Shown piece by piece: positions 1 through 7,561 of a stretch of DNA of 64,000 bases. The position numbers were made by a program, and so were the translations under genes. Origin of the DNA: Streptomyces spororaveus. Its GTDB lineage: Bacteria; Actinomycetota; Actinomycetes; Streptomycetales; Streptomycetaceae. Numbering within the stretch: position 1 is the stretch's first letter; each line of letters begins with the position of its first letter. The notes below the pieces were generated by a model. It saw only the letters and a program-made list of their open reading frames with translations. It made no database searches and was not told where the DNA came from. The stretch is taken from the NCBI RefSeq assembly GCF_016755875.1, contig NZ_BNED01000005.1:5780001-5844000 (forward strand), in the 5' to 3' direction.

Positions 1-189
1 GCCGGCGGCCTCGCCGAGCGAGAGCAGCCAGGCCTGCGGGTCGGTCTCGTGGGGATTGCCGCCCTCCGGTTCACCCGCGGGCTGTGGATGGGGTGCGTAC
101 CCCTGGCGCAGCACGGCGCCGGTCTCGGTGTCACAGACGACGATGCGTGTGAACGCGGAAGAGCTGTCCAGCCCGGCGACTATCCCCAT
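1..189 (-). CDS. xylB: xylulokinase, N-terminal part (runs off the left edge)
   Basis: The first 63 codons are present, starting at an ATG at 189 and open to the window edge. The N-terminus has the FGGY sugar-kinase phosphate-binding pattern (GLDSSSAFTR followed by VVCDTETGAVL). It continues with an HPQP...NPHETDPQAWL stretch, which matches the HP-G-TE-DP-W pattern of xylulokinases. The expected role is ATP-dependent phosphorylation of D-xylulose in cytoplasmic xylose catabolism. Only the ribonuclease-H-like N-terminal lobe is visible, so another FGGY kinase cannot be excluded. Confidence 0.75.
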   Translation of the reverse strand, partial: MGIVAGLDSSSAFTRIVVCDTETGAVLRQGYAPHPQPAGEPEGGNPHETDPQAWLLSLGEAAG

Positions 190-283
190 GCGGTGAATTC
201 TGCCGCACGCGGGGCCGGAGTCGACCGGTCCGGAGCCCCCGGAACCTCATGGATCCCGTGGGCCCCGGCACGGACCTGTCAGC

Positions 284-589
284 TCACGTGTTGCTCGTAC
301 CCCAGTCGTCCTCGCCGGCGCCGCCGCCGGCCCGGCCGCGCAGGCTCCGTACCCGCCCGGCGAAGGAGTCGGGGACGGCGTCGCCGACCTTGTGGCTCAC
401 CGCGGTGAAGGCCTTGCCGGCGTACTCGCGCCCGGTCTGGCCCGCGGTCTCGGCGGCGTTCCGCACTGCGGGGTTATGCGCGAGCTGGCGTGCGGACTTC
501 CGCAGCTGCTCGTAGCGCTCGCGTCCGGCCCGGGTTCCGAGCACGTACCCGAGGGCCAGTCCGACCACGAACGTGACCTTGTACCGCAT
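284..589 (-). CDS. YtxH-like small membrane protein
   Basis: The protein has about 101 residues, with one N-terminal membrane segment (roughly residues 4-18, including VTFVVGLALGYVLGTRAG). A basic, helix-forming tail follows (GRERYEQLRKSARQLA). The hydrophobic segment ending in G-x-x-x-G followed by an R/E/K-rich helix is the YtxH pattern, a family linked to general stress but of unknown biochemistry. I chose the ATG at 589 over the GTG at 598 because a GAAGGG ribosome-binding site lies at proper spacing only for the ATG. The gene stands alone between the kinase and the tRNAs. Confidence 0.75.
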   Translation of the reverse strand: MRYKVTFVVGLALGYVLGTRAGRERYEQLRKSARQLAHNPAVRNAAETAGQTGREYAGKAFTAVSHKVGDAVPDSFAGRVRSLRGRAGGGAGEDDWGTSNT

Positions 590-734
590 GCCTGTCACCC
601 TTCGTCGTGTGGTGCCCGGCCCGCTGCCGATACCGATTGGCGGAGCACCCCCCTGCTTGCGCTAATCTATGACTCGCAACGGGCACTCGCCCCCCGGCAA
701 CGCCGGAGGTGGGCTGTTCGATGCACCGCAGCAA

Positions 735-807
735 TCCCCTGTAGCTCAATTGGCAGAGCAGCCGGCTGTTAACCGGCAGGTTACTGGTTCGAGTCCAGTC
801 GGGGGAG
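735..807 (+). tRNA. tRNA-Asn (GTT)
   Basis: A 73-nt cloverleaf. The acceptor stem TCCCCTG pairs with CGGGGGA, followed by discriminator G. The anticodon stem GCCGG/CCGGC encloses loop CTGTTAA, giving anticodon GTT. The T-loop GTTCGAGTC is standard. No CCA is encoded. A second, nearly identical tRNA-Asn starts 5 nt downstream. Confidence 0.95.
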
Positions 808-812
808 CGCGG

Positions 813-885
813 TCCCCTGTAGCTCAATTGGCAGAGCATTCGGCTGTTAACCGGAGGGTTGCTGGTTCGAGTCCAGCCGGGGGAG
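813..885 (+). tRNA. tRNA-Asn (GTT), second tandem copy
   Basis: A 73-nt cloverleaf with the same acceptor, D and T arms as the gene just upstream. The anticodon arm is altered (TTCGG/CCGGA, with one G-T pair) around the same CTGTTAA loop, so the anticodon is again GTT. It is probably cotranscribed with the first copy and ends at the hairpin immediately downstream. Confidence 0.95.
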
Positions 886-893
886 CAAGGAAG

Positions 894-925
894 AAGAAGA
901 GGACCCCGAGGGGTCCTCTTCTTTT
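894..925 (+). terminator. Rho-independent terminator after the tRNA-Asn pair
   Basis: A near-perfect 13-bp stem with arms AAGAAGAGGACCC and GGGTCCTCTTCTT and a CGAG tetraloop, followed by TTTTCTTT. It is a classical intrinsic terminator a few bases after the second tRNA-Asn. Confidence 0.9.
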
Positions 926-1075
926 CTTTGTCGCCCCGTCCGGGAACCGGACAGCCCTCAGCGCGGTCTCTCTGAACAGGCGAAGCCGATCATGCGAGGC
1001 ATCCGAGGCAGGAGATCGTATGAGCGGCTATGCTGCGGCAGACGGCGCGCACACGTGTACGCGCCACGCCGTGAA

Positions 1076-1149
1076 GGGGCGGTAGCTCAGCCGGTTAGAG
1101 CAGCGGACTCATAATCCGTCGGCCGTGGGTTCGAGTCCCACCCGCCCCA
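1076..1149 (+). tRNA. tRNA-Met (CAT), elongator type
   Basis: A 74-nt cloverleaf. The acceptor stem GGGGCGG pairs with CCGCCCC, with discriminator A. The anticodon stem GCGGA/TCCGT encloses loop CTCATAA, giving anticodon CAT. The 1-72 G-C pair makes it non-initiator. A tRNA-Ile with a lysidine-modified CAT anticodon cannot be excluded by eye, but the arm sequence looks like elongator tRNA-Met. Confidence 0.88.
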
Positions 1150-1153
1150 CCAC

Positions 1154-1189
1154 AAGCCGCAGGTGCAGAAACGATCGCACCTGCGGCTT
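1154..1189. terminator. hairpin terminator between tRNA-Met and the convergent ligase gene
   Basis: A perfect 13-bp inverted repeat, AAGCCGCAGGTGC and GCACCTGCGGCTT, around a 10-nt loop. It lies just after the tRNA and 40 bp before the stop of the convergent gene, so it could serve both strands. There is no strong T-run. Confidence 0.7.
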
Positions 1190-1229
1190 CGGCGTTTCCG
1201 GGCACCGTTTCGCACGGGCCGGGGTGGGG

Positions 1230-2423
1230 TCAGAAGTCCTCCGTTTCGTCCGTGAGGTGACGCAGGACGTCCGTCAGGTCCTGGCGGCGGGCGAATGCCA
1301 CCCGTTGGCGGTGGGCACCCGAGCCGTCGCGCAGGAGGCCCGCCAGGGTCTTGGCGGCGTGGTCGAGGTCGCCCGCGGCGGACAGTTCCGGGGCGACCAG
1401 GTCCAGCAGGGCCTCCGCGAGGTCCGCCGCGGGGAGCTCCGTCCCCGAGTACGGGTCGAGGCCGAAGCCCTCCAGGCCGTCGTGGGCCGCCCGCCAGCGC
1501 GCGAGGCGCAGTACGTCGTCCCGTACGGCCGGTTCGGGGCGCCGCTCCGCGATCTCGCGCAGCGCCGTGGAGACCAGCGCGCGGGCCAGTTCGGCCTGCA
1601 GGATGGCCGTGTCGATGTCCGGGGACATGTCGGGCGCCCGGATTTCGAGCGTCGGCCAGTGCCCGGAGGGGCGGAGGTCCCAGTAGACCATCTTGGTGTC
1701 CAGGGCCGCCCCGGAGCCGAGCAGCGTCTGCACCGAGCGCCGGAAGTGCGCCGTCGACGTGAAGTGCGGGGGCAGGCCCGCCGAGGGCCAGCCGGACCAG
1801 GCCATCGCCCGCCAGCTGGCGTGACCGGTGTCACGGCCGCCCCAGAACGGCGAGTTGGCGGCCAGCGCGATCAGCGTGGGCAGCCAGGGTCTGATCCGGT
1901 TGGAGACGGCCACCGCCGTGTCCACGTCGAGCGTGCCGATGTGGATGTGGCGGCCGCAGCTGACCAGCGTGTCGGTGAGCGCGCCGAAGCGGCGGTGCTG
2001 CTCGCGCTGGCGCGGCTCGTCGTCGGTCAGGTGCAGCGGCCCCTCCACGGCGACGACCGGCGAGGGGGCGGCCAGCAGCCGGCATCCGTGGGCCCGGGCG
2101 GCCCGGCCGAGGGTACGCCGCAGGGCGGCGAGCTCGGTGCGCAGCGAAGCCGCCGAGTGGGCGATCGGGGTGGAGATCTCCACCTGGTAGCGGGTGCCCT
2201 CCGGGTGGAGTTCGCCGGGCAGCCCGCCGGCCGTCGCCAGGACCAGCGGGGCGGCGGGGACCACCCGGAAGCTGCGGGCGTCGACGAGCAGGAACTCCTC
2301 CTCGACGCCGACGGTGAGGGGGACGGTGGTGCGCACCGTGTTCTGCGTCGTGCCAGTGCCAGTGCCAGTGCCAGTGCTAGTGCCAGTGCCGGTGCTCGTG
2401 TTGCTGTTGCCAGGTTCGATCAC
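1230..2423 (-). CDS. YbdK-type carboxylate-amine ligase (glutamate-cysteine ligase family 2)
   Basis: 397 residues from a GTG start with a GGGAGG ribosome-binding site. After a low-complexity Ser/Thr/Gly head (residues 1-33), the GCS2 fold begins with TVGVEEEFLLVD, which holds the metal/ATP-binding acidic cluster. Further family motifs are RYQVEISTP, CGRHIHIG and WDLRPSGHWPTLEIRAPD. YbdK-like proteins have weak glutamate-cysteine ligase activity in vitro, and their physiological substrate is mostly unknown. Length and motif order are normal for the family. The Thr/Gly head is encoded by a hexanucleotide microsatellite, described separately. The gene is convergent with the tRNA-Met gene and stands alone on its strand. 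Confidence 0.85.
   Translation of the reverse strand: MIEPGNSNTSTGTGTSTGTGTGTGTTQNTVRTTVPLTVGVEEEFLLVDARSFRVVPAAPLVLATAGGLPGELHPEGTRYQVEISTPIAHSAASLRTELAALRRTLGRAARAHGCRLLAAPSPVVAVEGPLHLTDDEPRQREQHRRFGALTDTLVSCGRHIHIGTLDVDTAVAVSNRIRPWLPTLIALAANSPFWGGRDTGHASWRAMAWSGWPSAGLPPHFTSTAHFRRSVQTLLGSGAALDTKMVYWDLRPSGHWPTLEIRAPDMSPDIDTAILQAELARALVSTALREIAERRPEPAVRDDVLRLARWRAAHDGLEGFGLDPYSGTELPAADLAEALLDLVAPELSAAGDLDHAAKTLAGLLRDGSGAHRQRVAFARRQDLTDVLRHLTDETEDF
2351..2398. repeat. hexanucleotide microsatellite inside the ligase N-terminus
   Basis: About eight copies of a TGCCAG unit, with variants TGCTAG, TGCCGG and TGCTCG, run in tandem. On the coding (minus) strand they encode a Gly-Thr/Ser-Thr tract at residues 10-25 of the ligase. 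The 6-bp unit means copy-number changes would keep the reading frame. Confidence 0.85.
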
Positions 2424-2521
2424 TACGCCTCCCTGGACATACGAGTCTTTTCATCATGAGCTGAACACGAGGTGAGGAGCGCACGGCGATTCAGTCAAAT
2501 GTCCGGTGATAGTGGCGAGTT

Positions 2522-2580
2522 ACCGGCAATGCGCCATCCGGGCCGGGAGCCCGGAGCCGGATGTGGCGACTGTTGCCGGT
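2522..2580 (+). promoter_or_regulatory. long imperfect hairpin in the leader of the MFS gene
   Basis: Bases 2522-2541 and 2557-2580 are imperfect reverse complements (ACCGGCAA...CGCCA...TCCGG pairing with CCGGA...TGGCG...TTGCCGGT) around a GC-rich loop. The structure lies about 60 nt upstream of the GTG start of the exporter. It could be a structured 5' leader, an attenuator or a protein-binding dyad. I do not recognise a known riboswitch class. Confidence 0.4.
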
Positions 2581-2637
2581 GTGTGAAGGGCCGAAAAATC
2601 CAGGAGGGCGGCCGGCGGCCGGTGGTTATCATCCGCT

Positions 2638-3900
2638 GTGACCCGGACGACCGCCCCACCCCAGCTCTGGCAGCGCATATTCGCCGACCTCACTCCGCTG
2701 AGCGCATCCGCGGACTACCGGCGGCTCTGGTTCGGCGGAACCATCTCCTGGGTCGGCCAGGCGATGACCACCCTCGCGATCTCCCTCCAGGTCTACGACA
2801 TCACCCGGTCCAGCTTCTCGGTCGGGCTCGTCGGACTCTTCTCGCTCGTCCCGCTCGTCGCCTTCGGCCTCTACGGCGGCGCGATCGCCGACACCGTGGA
2901 CCGGCGCAAGCTCGGCCTCTACAGCTCGATGGGCGCCGCAGCGCTGTCGGTCGTGCTCGCCGCCGCCGCGCTGCTCGACTTCCACCGCGTCTGGTTCCTG
3001 TACGCCGTCGTCGCGTTCCAGGCGGTCTGCGGGGCGCTCAGCGGACCGGCGCGGTCCGCCATGATCCCCCGGCTGCTGCCGGTGGAACAGCTGCCCGCCG
3101 CCAACGCCCTGAACTCCGTGACCATGACCTTCGGCTCGATGGTGGGCCCGGCCCTCGGCGGATTCATCGTCACCGTCGCGGGCTACGAGACGGCCTACCT
3201 GATCGACGCCGTCACCTTCAGCGCCGCGCTCTACGCGATGTGGAAGCTGCCGCCGATGAAGCCCGACCGGGCCGAGGGCGCGCGGGGAAGGGCCTCCGTT
3301 CTCGACGGACTGCGCTTCCTCGGCACCCGGCCCAACATCCGGATGACCTTCTTCTCCGACCTGGCCGCCATGGTGCTCGCCCAGCCCCGCGCACTGTTCC
3401 CGGCCATCGCCGGGCTCTGGTTCGGCGGCGGCCCCGGCACGGTCGGCCTGCTGGTCGCCGCGATGGCCGCCGGGGCGCTGCTGGGCGGGCTGTTCTCCGG
3501 CTGGCAGGGACGCATCCGCCGGCACGGGCTGGCGATCCTGCTCGCCGTCGCCGGCTGGGGGCTGGCCGTCGCGGTGTTCGGGATCACCCGGAACCTCTGG
3601 CTCGGCATGTTCTTCCTGGCCCTGGCCGGCTACGCGGACACCGCCTCGATGGTGTTCCGCACCACCATGCTCCAGGCCGCCACCCCCGACGACATGCGCG
3701 GCCGCCTGCAGGGCGTCTTCATCATCGTCGTCGCGGGCGGGCCCCGGCTCGGTGACTTCCTCGCCGGGACCACCGCCGACCTGATCTCCCCGGCCGTGGC
3801 CGTCACGGGCGGCGGGCTGGCCTGTGTCCTGGTACTGGGTCTGCTCGCGCTGCGCTGGCGCGACTTCGCCCGCTACGACGCCCGCTTCCCCCAAGCCTGA
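2638..3900 (+). CDS. MFS transporter, EntS-like exporter type
   Basis: 420 residues from a GTG start, with about 12 predicted membrane segments in two halves. The N-terminal half has DYRRLWFGGTISWVGQAM and the loop 2-3 motif GGAIADTVDRRKLG. PALGGFIV is in helix 5. These are hallmarks of the MFS_3/EntS-like drug and siderophore exporter group. The expected role is proton-driven export of a small molecule across the cytoplasmic membrane, with unknown substrate. The gene is divergent from the ligase gene, and a structured leader precedes it. Confidence 0.85.
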   Translation: MTRTTAPPQLWQRIFADLTPLSASADYRRLWFGGTISWVGQAMTTLAISLQVYDITRSSFSVGLVGLFSLVPLVAFGLYGGAIADTVDRRKLGLYSSMGAAALSVVLAAAALLDFHRVWFLYAVVAFQAVCGALSGPARSAMIPRLLPVEQLPAANALNSVTMTFGSMVGPALGGFIVTVAGYETAYLIDAVTFSAALYAMWKLPPMKPDRAEGARGRASVLDGLRFLGTRPNIRMTFFSDLAAMVLAQPRALFPAIAGLWFGGGPGTVGLLVAAMAAGALLGGLFSGWQGRIRRHGLAILLAVAGWGLAVAVFGITRNLWLGMFFLALAGYADTASMVFRTTMLQAATPDDMRGRLQGVFIIVVAGGPRLGDFLAGTTADLISPAVAVTGGGLACVLVLGLLALRWRDFARYDARFPQA

Positions 3901-3946
3901 ACCGGCCCTGAACCGGCTCTGAACCGGCCCCGACCCGCCGGATCGC

Positions 3947-4309
3947 CTACGCGTCCACCGGGTCCCGGGTGCGGTCGCCGCCCACGTCGCCGGTGTTGGC
4001 GGTGCCGGTCGGTTCGAACAGCAGCATCGCCGTCTCCTCGTCCGCCGCCGGGCAGTGCTCCACCCCGCGCGGGACCACGTACATCTCGCCGGGGCCCAGC
4101 ACCACGTCCCCGTCGCGCAGGCGGATCGTCAGGGTGCCGCTGACCACGAGGAAGAGCTCGTCGGTGTCCTCGTGGCTGTGCCACACGAACTCGCCCCGCA
4201 GTTTGGCGGCCTTGACCTCGTAGTCGTTGACGCGGGCGATGCGGCGCGGCGCCCACAGCTCGGTGAATCCGGCCAGCTTCTCGGCGATGTTGACCTTGTG
4301 TGTCGTCAT
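3947..4309 (-). CDS. cupin-domain protein
   Basis: 120 residues forming a single small cupin barrel. Cupin motif 1 is visible as FVWHSHEDTDELFLVVSG, with His-x-His and Glu metal ligands. Motif 2 is GEMYVVPRGVEHCP, with the last metal-binding His. The fold is clear but the reaction is not. The ATG at 4309 is the natural start and lies 48 bp from the divergent AraC gene. That arrangement suggests the regulator controls this gene. A longer open frame extends upstream of this ATG but overlaps two well-supported genes. Confidence 0.8.
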   Translation of the reverse strand: MTTHKVNIAEKLAGFTELWAPRRIARVNDYEVKAAKLRGEFVWHSHEDTDELFLVVSGTLTIRLRDGDVVLGPGEMYVVPRGVEHCPAADEETAMLLFEPTGTANTGDVGGDRTRDPVDA

Positions 4310-4357
4310 GCGGACAGCCTGTCGCCACCCCCGCGGGCGGTCTTGTACGTTCCTGAC

Positions 4358-5191
4358 ATGGCCGCGATACGCCCGCGCAGCACCGTCTCCGCCTGGCAGC
4401 CGCCGGTCGCGGGGATCGCCGAGGTCTTCCACGCCCGGTTCACCGACCACGCCTATCCGACGCACGTGCACGACACCTGGGCGCTGATGATCCTGGACGG
4501 CGGGCGGGTCGACTTCGCCCTGGACCGTGAGCGCCACGGCGTCGGGCTCCGGAACTCCGTGATCCTGCTGCCGCCCGGGGTGGCCCACGACGGGCGGACC
4601 GTCACCGAGGCCGGGTTCCGCAAGCGCGTCCTCTACCTCGACGCCTCCGTCCTGCCCGAAGGCCTGACCGGGGCCGCCGTCGACGCCCCGCTGCTGCTCG
4701 ACCCGGCGCTGCGCGAGCGCGTGCACGGCCTGCACGTGGCGCTGGGCGCGCCGGAGCTGCCGGCCGGGGCGGTCGAGCGGCTGGAGGCCGAGTCGCGGCT
4801 GGCCTTCGTACGGGAACGGCTGCACCGGTGGCTCGCGGGCCGCGCGCCGACGGCGTACGGGGCGCCGGGCGCGGGCCTCGCCGTACGGCTGCGCGAGCTG
4901 CTCGACGCGCGGGTGACCGAGGGGATCGGCCTGGAGGAGGCTTCGGCGGAGCTGGGCCGTGTCCACCCCACCCACCTGATCCGGAGCTTCAAGGCGGCGT
5001 ACGGGCTGCCGCCGCACGCGTACCTGACCGGGCGGCGGGTGGAGCTGGCCCGGCGGCTGCTGCTGGCGGGGATGCGGCCGGCGGAGGCGGCGACGGCCGC
5101 GGGCTTCTACGACCAGGCGCACCTGACCCGGCACTTCGGGCGGCACGTGGGGACCAGCCCGGCGCGGTTCGCCCGCTCCGGCCGGGGGTGA
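4358..5191 (+). CDS. AraC-family transcriptional regulator
   Basis: 277 residues. The N-terminal half is a cupin-like effector domain (residues ~15-110, with FTDHAYPTHVHDTW and VILLPPGVAHDG). The C-terminal third has the two AraC helix-turn-helix units. The second unit has the family signature AAGFYDQAHLTRHFGRHVGTSPARF. It is a DNA-binding regulator, probably of the divergent cupin gene 48 bp away. The effector is unknown. Confidence 0.88.
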   Translation: MAAIRPRSTVSAWQPPVAGIAEVFHARFTDHAYPTHVHDTWALMILDGGRVDFALDRERHGVGLRNSVILLPPGVAHDGRTVTEAGFRKRVLYLDASVLPEGLTGAAVDAPLLLDPALRERVHGLHVALGAPELPAGAVERLEAESRLAFVRERLHRWLAGRAPTAYGAPGAGLAVRLRELLDARVTEGIGLEEASAELGRVHPTHLIRSFKAAYGLPPHAYLTGRRVELARRLLLAGMRPAEAATAAGFYDQAHLTRHFGRHVGTSPARFARSGRG

Positions 5192-5229
5192 AGGCCAGGG
5201 GGAAGTCCTGCGGGAGAACTGCGGTGGCG

Positions 5230-6219
5230 CTACTGGAGCCAGCCGCGCTGGGCCGCCTTCAGTCCGGCCTCGAACCGGCTCGACGCGTCCAGGCGCTCCA
5301 TGAGCCCCGCCATCTGCCGCCGCACGCTGCGGGCGGAGATGCCGAGCCGACGCCCCGCGACCTCGTCGGTGAGGCCGGACGCGAGCAGCGTGAGCAGTTC
5401 CTGCTCCGCCGTACTGAGACCGGTACGGGTGTCCTTGGAGCGGTCGGCGCCGAGCGGGACCGCGGAGTGCCACGTCTGCTCGAACAGGGCGACCAGGGAG
5501 GCGACGACCCCGGCTTCGCTGATGCAGATCGCGCCGCGCTTCGTGTCGGCCGGGTCGATCGGCACGACGGCGACCCGGCGGTCGAAGACGAGCATGCGCG
5601 GCGGGAGCGTCGGACAGGTGCGCACCATGCCGCCGCGCCCGGTCGTCCACCGCGCGTACGCGAGCGTGGCGGGGTCGTGCCGCACGCTGTCCTGGTAGAG
5701 CGTCAGGATGGAGATCCCCCTGCTGAGGGCGGCGTCGTCGAGCGGTCTGGACGCGTCGAGGCTGGCCTGGGACTGGGCTCCGCCGGGCATCACCGAGAGG
5801 CACTCGCCGGACATCTCCCGGGCGAGGCCCTCCAGTCGCGCCTGGATGGCGTCGAGGCCGACCAGTCGCTCGCTGGTCGCGGTCCGGGTGGCGGGGCGGA
5901 GGTCGGCGTACTCGGCGATCGCCCGTGCGGCCGCGGCCTTGCCGAGCTCGAGGTCCTGCCGCCGGCGCAGGAGTTCCTCCTCCTGGCGCCGCAGGAGCAG
6001 TTCCAGGCCCACCTCGGGGCTGACCGGCCGCATCTCGCCCAGGACGTCCCGGGAGGCGCGCAGCAGTCTCAGGTCGGCGAGCTTGTCCAGGGCGTCGCGC
6101 ACGGTGCTTTCCGGTACGCCCAGTTGGTCGCAGAGATCCTGCACGCTGCCCTCCGGGTGGGCCAGCATCGCCCGGTACACCGCTTCCACCCCGCGGTCGA
6201 GCCCCAGTACATCCAGCAT
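5230..6219 (-). CDS. TrmB-like / LuxR-type helix-turn-helix regulator
   Basis: 329 residues. The N-terminal winged-helix segment (residues 5-60, GVEAVYRAMLAHPEGSVQDL...STVRDALDKLADLRLL) resembles TrmB. A middle sensory region has no motif I recognise. The C-terminal LuxR helix-turn-helix is at about residues 265-325 (LSTAEQELLTLLASGLTDEVAGRRLGISARSVRR). This architecture is common in Streptomyces, often next to natural-product or peptide genes, and targets are usually unknown. It is divergent from the XRE-like gene across a 198-bp gap. Confidence 0.85.
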   Translation of the reverse strand: MLDVLGLDRGVEAVYRAMLAHPEGSVQDLCDQLGVPESTVRDALDKLADLRLLRASRDVLGEMRPVSPEVGLELLLRRQEEELLRRRQDLELGKAAAARAIAEYADLRPATRTATSERLVGLDAIQARLEGLAREMSGECLSVMPGGAQSQASLDASRPLDDAALSRGISILTLYQDSVRHDPATLAYARWTTGRGGMVRTCPTLPPRMLVFDRRVAVVPIDPADTKRGAICISEAGVVASLVALFEQTWHSAVPLGADRSKDTRTGLSTAEQELLTLLASGLTDEVAGRRLGISARSVRRQMAGLMERLDASSRFEAGLKAAQRGWLQ

Positions 6220-6417
6220 CCGCCCAGCCCCCCAGCCATGCGACGATTACAATCGCCACGACCTTACGGCCCACCCCCGCGAGCGCCAATCAGCCCGACG
6301 ACTTCCGGCCAATAAATGTCCCAAGTCCCTCATGATGGGCAATGGGTGGCGTGGCTAGTAAAATCGCCATCAGGCTTGCGGGTATCGTGATTCGCCGACG
6401 GATCGGAGCTGGCTGGG

Positions 6418-6963
6418 ATGGACGCAGGAGCAGGTGGGGGCCGCGAGCACCCATCGTCGCTGCCCGACCGCGCTCAGAAGATCTCCGAGCGGCTCGACCG
6501 GCTGATCGTCCAGGAGACCGCCCGGGCGGGCGGGAAGGCCCCCGCCTACCGGGAGCTGGCGGAGCGGGTCAACCGGATCGCCGGACGCGGCGTCATCTCC
6601 CGGGACACGATCCGCAATCTGCACCAGGCCACCACGCAGAAGGGCCAGCCCCCGAACCCCACCGTGGAGACCCTGGACTGGCTGGGCCTCGCGTTCGGGA
6701 TCCGCTGCGGGGCGACGTACTTCCTGGACGACGCCAAAGCCGCAGTCGTCGACGAGCAGTTGCTCGCCCTGGACGCCTTGGCGAACATCCGCGCGGCCGC
6801 CGGAAACGCCGGCGTCATCGGCCTCGCACAACGTGCCTCGGGTCTGTCCGATAACAGCCTCCACATGCTGGCCGCGCTCGCGGACCGGCTGAGCGCACTG
6901 GAGGCGGAGGCGGCCGGGGACGGCGGCGGCGCCCCCGACCGGATCTCCCAAAGCGGCTGCTGA
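6418..6963 (+). CDS. XRE-like helix-turn-helix regulator of the ImmA/MAB_1171c cassette
   Basis: 181 residues. Residues 15-80 carry an XRE-like helix-turn-helix (SERLDRLI...AYRELAERVN...ISRDTIRNLHQAT) followed by PNPTVETLDWLGLAFGI, typical of Streptomyces regulators of this type. The C-terminal part (LLALDALANIRAAAGNAGVIGLAQRA...LHMLAALADRL) resembles the helical segment found with such domains. It is the first gene of a cassette with an ImmA/IrrE-like protease 73 bp downstream. That pairing is known from mobile-element and stress switches, where the protease cleaves or relieves the repressor. The role here is inferred. Confidence 0.75.
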   Translation: MDAGAGGGREHPSSLPDRAQKISERLDRLIVQETARAGGKAPAYRELAERVNRIAGRGVISRDTIRNLHQATTQKGQPPNPTVETLDWLGLAFGIRCGATYFLDDAKAAVVDEQLLALDALANIRAAAGNAGVIGLAQRASGLSDNSLHMLAALADRLSALEAEAAGDGGGAPDRISQSGC

Positions 6964-7036
6964 GAGAGATCGTTAGTAGCCTGAGGGCACCTCACCGACC
7001 GCTGATCTACTGCAGACCGAAGGATTCGCTGCCGCC

Positions 7037-7561
7037 ATGCCTGTACCCCGGGGCCTGCGAAGACGGTGCGAGGGCATCCTGGCCGAAATCGAGCTGCCGG
7101 ACCCGTTCACGGTCGACTCCTTCAGGGACGCACTGGCCCGCCACCGCGGACGCCCGATCGTGATGGAGCCGCTGCCCGATCTCGGATTCGCCTCACCGTG
7201 CGGGGCGTGGATCGCCCTGCCCAGCCTGGACGTCATCTTCTACGAGCAGAAGACCAGTCCGGCCCACCAGGACCTGATCAAGCTCCACGAACTCGGCCAC
7301 GTGCTGTGCGGGCACACCCACAACGTCGAACTGGCCCAGCTCGCACAGGCCCTCTCCGAACTGACCCCGGACCTCGTCGTACGGACGCTCGGCGCCGCGC
7401 GCATCAACTTCGCCTCCGTCGAGGAACAGGAGGCCGAGATGATCGCCGTGCTCCTGGCCGACCTCGCCGGCGCCGACCGGGTCGGCACCCCCTCCTCACG
7501 CCGGCTGGCCACCAGCCTCGCCCACCCGGTGCGCCGCATGCGCCGCTGGCGGGGCAACTGA
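7037..7561 (+). CDS. ImmA/IrrE-family zinc metalloprotease
   Basis: 174 residues with the zinc-protease signature HELGH (His84, Glu85, His88) in IKLHELGHVLCGH. A later acidic stretch (EEQEAEMIAVLLAD, around residue 135) is the usual place for the third zinc ligand. ImmA-type proteases cleave XRE repressors, and IrrE/PprI cleaves DdrO. The partner here is probably the XRE-like protein just upstream. The TGA stop overlaps the ATG of the next gene (TGATG), so translation is coupled to the membrane protein. Confidence 0.82.
   Translation: MPVPRGLRRRCEGILAEIELPDPFTVDSFRDALARHRGRPIVMEPLPDLGFASPCGAWIALPSLDVIFYEQKTSPAHQDLIKLHELGHVLCGHTHNVELAQLAQALSELTPDLVVRTLGAARINFASVEEQEAEMIAVLLADLAGADRVGTPSSRRLATSLAHPVRRMRRWRGN

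Noticed and set aside
735..885. Tandem tRNA-Asn genes as an integration (att) duplicate
   Set aside because: Both copies are complete with intact folds and share a terminator. No partial tRNA fragment or integrase gene was found.
1076..1149. tRNA-Ile (CAT) instead of tRNA-Met
   Set aside because: The CAT anticodon allows both, but the anticodon arm and general sequence look like elongator tRNA-Met. It is not initiator, because its first base pair is G-C.
3947..6289. A 780-codon open frame on the minus strand
   Set aside because: Only its last 120 codons encode a recognisable protein (the cupin). The rest lies antisense to, or out of frame with, the AraC and LuxR-type genes and is a GC-rich shadow.
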